Below, piece by piece: positions 40,875 through 44,695 of a stretch of DNA of 44,695 nucleotides. The notes below the pieces were generated by a model. It worked only from the letters and a program-made list of their open reading frames with translations, made no database searches and was not told the origin of the DNA. This stretch comes from Thiobacillus sp. UBA6205. Lineage in GTDB: Bacteria > Pseudomonadota > Gammaproteobacteria > Burkholderiales > Thiobacillaceae. The stretch lies in the NCBI GenBank assembly GCA_002421825.1, contig DISR01000004.1:2176-46870 (forward strand), written 5' to 3'. The stretch's first letter is position 1; each line of letters begins with the position of its first letter. The position numbers and the translations under genes were made by a program.

Positions 40875-40901
40875 GGCTCTTTTAATACCGTGAATGCGCC
40901 A

Positions 40902-40934
40902 TTATATAGTTGTCAGTTATCAGTTTTCAGTTAT
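40902..40934 (-). promoter_or_regulatory. Candidate ftsK promoter with 7-bp tandem repeat
   Basis: On the minus strand CTGAAA (40926-40931), 18 bp, TATAAT (40902-40907), ending 27 bp before the ftsK ATG. The -35 and spacer fall inside three tandem heptamers on the + strand (TCAGTTA, TCAGTTT, TCAGTTA at 40914-40934). trxB diverges from the same region. Confidence 0.5.
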
Positions 40935-41026
40935 CCGTTGCTCAAAGTCGGCCTGCCAGTACTTCGTGGCAACTTGATAGAATTCAGCCTGTCCATCGCA
41001 AAACCAAACCGAAAGAACGCCCAATC

Positions 41027-41980
41027 ATGACGACCAAGCACGCGAAGCTCCTGATTCTCGGTTCCGGCCCCGCCGGCTACACCGCCGCCATCTATGCCGC
41101 CCGCGCCAACCTCCAGCCGGTGCTGATCACCGGCCTGCAGCAGGGCGGCCAGCTCACCACCACCACCGATGTCGACAACTGGCCGGCCGACGCCGACGGC
41201 GTGCAGGGCCCCGAACTGATGCAGCGCTTCGAGGCGCATGCCACGCGCTTCGAGACCGAAATCATTTTCGACACCATCCACACCGCCAAGCTGACCGAGA
41301 AGCCCATCACCCTCATCGGCGACGCCGGCGCCTACACCTGCGACGCGCTGATCATCGCCACCGGCGCCTCGGCCATGTACCTCGGCCTGCCCTCGGAGCA
41401 GGCCTTCATGGGCAAGGGCGTGTCGGGCTGCGCGACCTGCGACGGTTTCTTCTACCGCAACCAGAACGTGGCCGTGATCGGCGGCGGCAACACGGCCGTG
41501 GAAGAAGCGCTCTACCTCGCCAACATCGCCAACCACGTGACGCTCGTGCACCGCCGCGACAAGTTCAAGGCCGAGAAGATCATGGTCGACCACCTCATGG
41601 AAAAGGTGAAGGAAGGCAAGATCACCCTGCAGACCGACCATGTACTGGACGAAGTGCTGGGCAACGATTCCGGCGTGACCGGCATGCGCATCAAGCACAC
41701 CACCAGCGGCGCCACCCAGGACATCGCGCTCACCGGCATCTTCATCGCCATCGGCCACAAGCCCAACACCGAACTGTTCCAGGGCCAGCTTGAGCTGGAG
41801 CACGGCTACATCGTCACCAAGAGCGGCCGTGCCGGCAACGCCACCGCCACCAGCATCCCGGGCGTGTTCGCCGCCGGCGACGTGCAGGACCACATCTACA
41901 AGCAGGCCGTCACCAGCGCCGCCTCCGGCTGCATGGCCGCGCTCGACGCCGAACGCTACCTGGACAACCTCGGGGTTTGA
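41027..41980 (+). CDS. trxB: Thioredoxin-disulfide reductase
   Basis: FAD enzyme that passes electrons from NADPH to thioredoxin. The 317-residue protein has the FAD motif GSGPAGYTAA (12-21), the redox-active CATC at 135-138, the NADPH motif GGGNTAVEEAL and a C-terminal FAD motif GVFAAGDVQD. The ATG at 41027 gives the usual length; an upstream in-frame extension is not supported. Reduced thioredoxin would serve the Bcp peroxiredoxin encoded 1.5 kb downstream. Confidence 0.96.
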   Translation: MTTKHAKLLILGSGPAGYTAAIYAARANLQPVLITGLQQGGQLTTTTDVDNWPADADGVQGPELMQRFEAHATRFETEIIFDTIHTAKLTEKPITLIGDAGAYTCDALIIATGASAMYLGLPSEQAFMGKGVSGCATCDGFFYRNQNVAVIGGGNTAVEEALYLANIANHVTLVHRRDKFKAEKIMVDHLMEKVKEGKITLQTDHVLDEVLGNDSGVTGMRIKHTTSGATQDIALTGIFIAIGHKPNTELFQGQLELEHGYIVTKSGRAGNATATSIPGVFAAGDVQDHIYKQAVTSAASGCMAALDAERYLDNLGV

Positions 41981-42547
41981 TTGGGCAAGCGCGCCGCCCC
42001 GCCAGAAGACGCTCACCTCTTCCGGCAGGAGGTGGCGGACGCCGTCGTGCTTCCGCCCGCCAACCGGGCGGACGCTTCCCCGCCGCGAGCCAAGCCTGTT
42101 CCGCTGCAGCGCCTGAAGGATGAAAAGCAGGCGCTGATCGATTCCCTGGCCGATCCCCGGGAAATGCTCGACCAGGTTGGCCGGGACTCCATCGAGAGCG
42201 GCGAAGAACTCTTCTTCGTCCGCCCCGGCGTGCCTGCCGCGGCCCTGCGCAAGCTGAAGCGCGGCGGCTGGGTCATCCGGGCCGAACTCGACCTGCACGG
42301 CCAGCGTTCCGACGAGGCGCGTCTCGCCCTGGCCGAATTCCTGCTCGCCTGTGCGCGCCGCGACCTGCGCTGCGTGCGCATCATCCACGGCAAGGGCCTG
42401 CGCTCGAAGAACCGCGAGCCCGTCCTGAAACACAAGCTGCGCCACTGGCTGATGCAGCGCGAGGACGTGCTGGCCTTCTGCCAGGCCCGCCCCGCCGACG
42501 GCGGCAGCGGCGCCGCCATCGTGCTGCTGAAAAGCGGCGGGCGCTAA
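41981..42547 (+). CDS. Smr-domain protein (putative SmrA-type DNA endonuclease)
   Basis: A 188-residue protein whose C-terminal half is an Smr domain: ELDLHGQRSDEARLALAEFL-type strand-helix (given here as LDLHGQRSDEA), RIIHGKGLRS and the last strand AAIVLLK. Smr domains nick DNA or RNA; in this stand-alone proteobacterial form the substrate is not well defined. The start is uncertain: a TTG at 41981 directly follows the trxB stop, and no upstream ATG exists in frame. Translational coupling to trxB is likely. Hairpin element 4 follows. Confidence 0.85.
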   Translation: MGKRAAPPEDAHLFRQEVADAVVLPPANRADASPPRAKPVPLQRLKDEKQALIDSLADPREMLDQVGRDSIESGEELFFVRPGVPAAALRKLKRGGWVIRAELDLHGQRSDEARLALAEFLLACARRDLRCVRIIHGKGLRSKNREPVLKHKLRHWLMQREDVLAFCQARPADGGSGAAIVLLKSGGR

Positions 42548-42562
42548 AGCGAAAAAATTCAA

Positions 42563-42629
42563 ACAAGGAGGACAAGAGGACAGGAGTAAACCGGGCTCCT
42601 GATTTCTCTTGTCCTCATGTCCTCTTTGT
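42563..42629. repeat. 9-nt-unit hairpin element, copy 4
   Basis: A 67-bp hairpin with ACAAGGAGG at the left and CCTCTTTGT at the right. Left-arm units are AAGGAGGAC, AAGAGGAC and AGGAGTAAA; the right arm, reverse-complemented, gives AAGAGGAC, ATGAGGAC and AAGAGAAA. The period is therefore 8-9 nt. GAAAAAATT precedes and AAATGCTTTT follows. It lies between convergent smr and the DsrE-like gene. Confidence 0.8.
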
Positions 42630-42680
42630 AAATGCTTTTGCAGCAATCGCCAGGCTCCCGCCCTTGCGACCTCCCTGAAC

Positions 42681-42706
42681 AAAAAAAAGGCCGCATGAGC
42701 GGCCTT
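42681..42706 (-). terminator. Terminator of the DsrE-like gene
   Basis: On the minus strand AAGGCCGC, loop TCAT, GCGGCCTT, then six further T. It begins 18 bp after the stop at 42725. Confidence 0.92.
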
Positions 42707-42724
42707 AATGGAGGCAACCCTGGA

Positions 42725-43162
42725 TCAGGGCTTCAGGTAAACGTAGCCTTCCTTGGCCTGCAGCCTGCCGATTTCGGCCACGCCGGAAGGCACCACGGAG
42801 GCGTCCAGAATCACGGCGGTTTCATCCAGTTTGCGGGCCTTGAGGGTGTTGGCGCACACGCGGAAATCAACGCCCATGTCCTTGAGGCCGGCGATCTGGG
42901 CCGTGTAGGCATCGCCCTTGGCGTCCTTGGCGTCGTTCAGCAGGAAGTCGATGCCCTTGCCGTGGGTCACCACAACGATCTTGGAGCCGGGCTCGGCGTT
43001 CTTGTGGTTGCGCACGTTGTTCATGGCAGCACGGGCGACGCTGGCGTCATTGATGTGATACACCACCCTGGAAGAAGGCGCTTCGGCCGAGGCATTGTTG
43101 GCAAAGCCGGTCAGGCTGGCAGCACAAAACAGGGCAGCGCCCGCAAAAGTAGCGAATTTCAT
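42725..43162 (-). CDS. Periplasmic DsrE/DsrF-like protein
   Basis: A 145-residue protein with a signal peptide (TFAGAALFCAASLTGFANNASA, in parts: AALFCAASLTGF then ASA cleavage near residue 27) and one DsrE-like domain. Features are VVYHINDAS, IVVVTHGKGIDFLL and VCANTLKARKL with the Cys typical of the family. Cytoplasmic DsrEFH proteins relay sulfur; periplasmic single-domain relatives are common in sulfur-oxidising betaproteobacteria but their role is unclear. GAGGAG precedes the ATG at 43162; a longer frame to 43351 lacks support. Terminator follows. Confidence 0.85.
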   Translation of the reverse strand: MKFATFAGAALFCAASLTGFANNASAEAPSSRVVYHINDASVARAAMNNVRNHKNAEPGSKIVVVTHGKGIDFLLNDAKDAKGDAYTAQIAGLKDMGVDFRVCANTLKARKLDETAVILDASVVPSGVAEIGRLQAKEGYVYLKP

Positions 43163-43331
43163 GTGTGTCTCCTCGATTTCAAAATGACAATTCAGTCGGA
43201 CTGCGGATACCCCGGACCAGACGAAAGCCGGCCGACTTGCATATAAAGACTCGTGCCTGCCCGGTTTTATTCCAGTTTTCGGGGAAAAGCCGCCTGGCAC
43301 AAAATGACCAGATCGCGCCGAATCCGGCCAT

Positions 43332-43345
43332 CCGGAAATTTCCGG
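43332..43345. promoter_or_regulatory. 14-bp perfect palindrome in the DsrE-bcp intergenic region
   Basis: CCGGAAATTTCCGG lies about midway in the 314-bp divergent gap 43163-43476. It could be an operator for either gene. The rest of the gap has A/T-rich promoter-like patches (CATATAAAG near 43240) and no gene I can support. Confidence 0.4.
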
Positions 43346-43421
43346 CAACAAAACAAGAAACCCTCAGGCACCGCCGGAAAGCCTTATCAATCATGGGGAT
43401 ATGGTCTGCGGCTTTTAGCAG

Positions 43422-43450
43422 TTGCCTAGCGCTGCCCGTCAGTCCACAAT
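43422..43450 (+). promoter_or_regulatory. Candidate promoter of bcp-phoH
   Basis: TTGCCT (43422-43427), 17 bp, CACAAT (43445-43450), ending 26 bp before the bcp ATG. Both boxes match consensus at four of six positions. Confidence 0.4.
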
Positions 43451-43476
43451 GACGTCAGTACAGGCTGACACAAAAC

Positions 43477-43944
43477 ATGAAGTTTTCCGACATCAAGGAT
43501 TTCGAGGCCGACGCCACCGGCGGCCCGTTCAAGCTCTCGGCCCACAAGGGCAAGGCAGTCGTACTCTACTTTTACCCCAAGGACAACACGCCCGGCTGCA
43601 CCACCGAGGGCGTGGAGTTCCGCGACCTCGCACCGGAGTTTTCCAGGGCCGGCGCCCTCATCGTGGGGGTTTCGCGCGACAGCCTGAAGTCGCACCAGAA
43701 TTTCAAGGCCAGGCTGGCGCTCCCCTTCGAGCTCATCTCCGACCCGGACGAAAAGCTGTGCGAGACGTTCGGCGTCATGAAGCTGAAAAACATGTATGGC
43801 AAACAGGTACGCGGGGTGGAACGCAGCACCTTCGTGTTCGACGCCCATGGCAAGCCGGCGCGCGAGTGGCGCGGCGTCAAGGCGCCGGGCCATGCCGCCG
43901 AAGTCCTCGAATTCGTCAAAACCCTGAAACAGCAGCTCAAATAA
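43477..43944 (+). CDS. bcp: Thioredoxin-dependent thiol peroxidase (Bcp/PrxQ peroxiredoxin)
   Basis: Reduces hydroperoxides in the cytoplasm using thioredoxin. The 155-residue protein has PKDNTPGCTTEGVEF with the peroxidatic Cys41 and the Arg-containing VSRDS. The Cys found five residues later in E. coli Bcp is absent; Cys95 (DEKLCETFG) is the only other Cys and would be the resolving residue, as in PrxQ forms with the partner on a later helix. The stop directly abuts the phoH ATG (no gap), so the two are co-translated. Confidence 0.94.
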   Translation: MKFSDIKDFEADATGGPFKLSAHKGKAVVLYFYPKDNTPGCTTEGVEFRDLAPEFSRAGALIVGVSRDSLKSHQNFKARLALPFELISDPDEKLCETFGVMKLKNMYGKQVRGVERSTFVFDAHGKPAREWRGVKAPGHAAEVLEFVKTLKQQLK

Positions 43945-44695
43945 ATGGCCAAAAAAACGCCCTCAGAAAGCAAGCTCTTCGTCCTCGACACCAACGTGCT
44001 GATGCACGATCCCACCAGCCTGTTCCGCTTCCAGGAACACGACCTGCTGATCCCCATCATCACCCTGGAGGAGCTCGACCAGCACAAGAAGGGCATGAGC
44101 GAAGTCTCGCGCAACGCGCGCCAGGCCAGCCGCTTCCTCGACGACCTGGTGAAGAGCCGGGAGAACATGGATGAAGGCATCCCGCTGGGACCCGCGAGCC
44201 ACGAAGCCGCCACCGGGCGGCTGTTCCTGCAGACCGAGGCCATCGACGGCCCGCTGCCGGTTTCGCTCGCCGCGAGCAAGGTGGACAACCAGATCCTGGG
44301 CGTGGTCGTGCACCTCAGCAAGAAACACCCCAGGCGCCAGGTGGTGCTGGTGTCGAAAGACATCAACATGCGCATCAAGGCGCGTGCGCTGGGACTCGCC
44401 GCCGAGGACTATTTCAACGACAAGGTGCTGGAAGACACCGACCTGCTCTACACCGGCGTCACCGAACTGCCGGCGGATTTCTGGGACAAGCACGGCAAGG
44501 GCATGGAATCCTGGCAGGCCGACGGCCACACCTATTACCGCATCAAGGGCCCGATGAGCGACGGCTTCCTGGCCAACGGTTTCGTCTACCAGGAGTCCGA
44601 CAATCCCTTCTACGCCAAGGTGCTCAACGTCAAGGGCAAGACCGCCGAACTGGAAACCATCAAGGACTACGCCCACCACAAGAACAACGTCTGGG
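43945..44695 (+). CDS. PhoH family protein with N-terminal PIN domain (cut by window edge)
   Basis: The first 250 residues are visible; the rest lies beyond the right edge. Residues about 10-140 are a PIN ribonuclease domain: FVLDTNVLMHDP with the first acidic pair, LEELDQHKKG, KVDNQILGVV and VLVSKDINMRIKA. The following part (about 145-250) is the linker that precedes the PhoH ATPase in YlaK/PhoH2-type proteins; the Walker motifs are not yet reached. PIN-PhoH fusions are RNA helicase/ribonucleases. The ATG at 43945 follows the bcp stop without a gap. Confidence 0.9.
   Translation, partial: MAKKTPSESKLFVLDTNVLMHDPTSLFRFQEHDLLIPIITLEELDQHKKGMSEVSRNARQASRFLDDLVKSRENMDEGIPLGPASHEAATGRLFLQTEAIDGPLPVSLAASKVDNQILGVVVHLSKKHPRRQVVLVSKDINMRIKARALGLAAEDYFNDKVLEDTDLLYTGVTELPADFWDKHGKGMESWQADGHTYYRIKGPMSDGFLANGFVYQESDNPFYAKVLNVKGKTAELETIKDYAHHKNNVW

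Noticed and set aside
40931..42682. 583-residue minus-strand frame opposite trxB and smr
   Set aside because: Antisense shadow of two well-recognised genes.

Overview
The window is GC-rich chromosomal DNA (low 60s per cent by eye), with dense, mostly housekeeping gene content. Gene order and protein style point to a betaproteobacterium, probably of the Nitrosomonadales / sulfur- or iron-oxidiser type. The clues are rluC<>rne with a low-MW phosphatase next door, ftsK-lolA-rarA-serS, clpS-clpA, a periplasmic DsrE-like protein and several c-di-GMP enzymes. That assignment is inference; there is no rRNA in the window. I see no insertion sequence, prophage or CRISPR array.

Layout. 1-4144: rluC (cut by the left edge), a 445-bp leader, rne, and a convergent protein-tyrosine phosphatase. 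4217-7761: a membrane heme-c sensor GGDEF-EAL protein and a small receiver-like protein. 7975-12670: uvrB, a divergent aspartate aminotransferase, and a Y-family DNA polymerase. 12780-21072: a TRAP transporter (dctPQM) followed by tartronate-semialdehyde reductase, a D-glycerate/hydroxypyruvate-type dehydrogenase and malate synthase G. This reads as an uptake and assimilation unit for a C2/2-oxo(hydroxy) acid. 21105-24719: a lipoprotein, a beta-propeller 'choice-of-anchor I' protein and a phosphate-selective porin with a possible Pho box. 24878-24953: tRNA-Asn. 25065-28432: rfbBACD for dTDP-rhamnose, with overlapping or nearly touching genes. 28543-30363: an EAL-CBS-GGDEF protein. 30364-30662: gene-free, with a + strand terminator and possible structured RNA. 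30663-33237: clpS-clpA. 33473-33564: tRNA-Ser(CGA). 33677-40874: mltF, then serS, rarA, lolA and ftsK on the minus strand. 41027-44695: trxB, an Smr-domain protein, a DsrE-like protein, a bcp peroxiredoxin and a PIN-PhoH ATPase cut by the right edge.

The most striking non-gene signal is a family of four intergenic hairpins (11310-11386, 17777-17857, 36507-36583, 42563-42629). Each arm is built from tandem purine-rich units of about 9 nt. The unit sequence differs between most copies, yet both arms of each copy match, and the hairpins sit between an A-tract and a T-tract. Other points of interest are an inverted remnant of the tRNA-Ser 3' end, a Pro/Glu-rich insertion in the middle of DctM, three copies of a QVET motif in the RNase E tail, and a CXXCH heme site in the GGDEF-EAL sensor.
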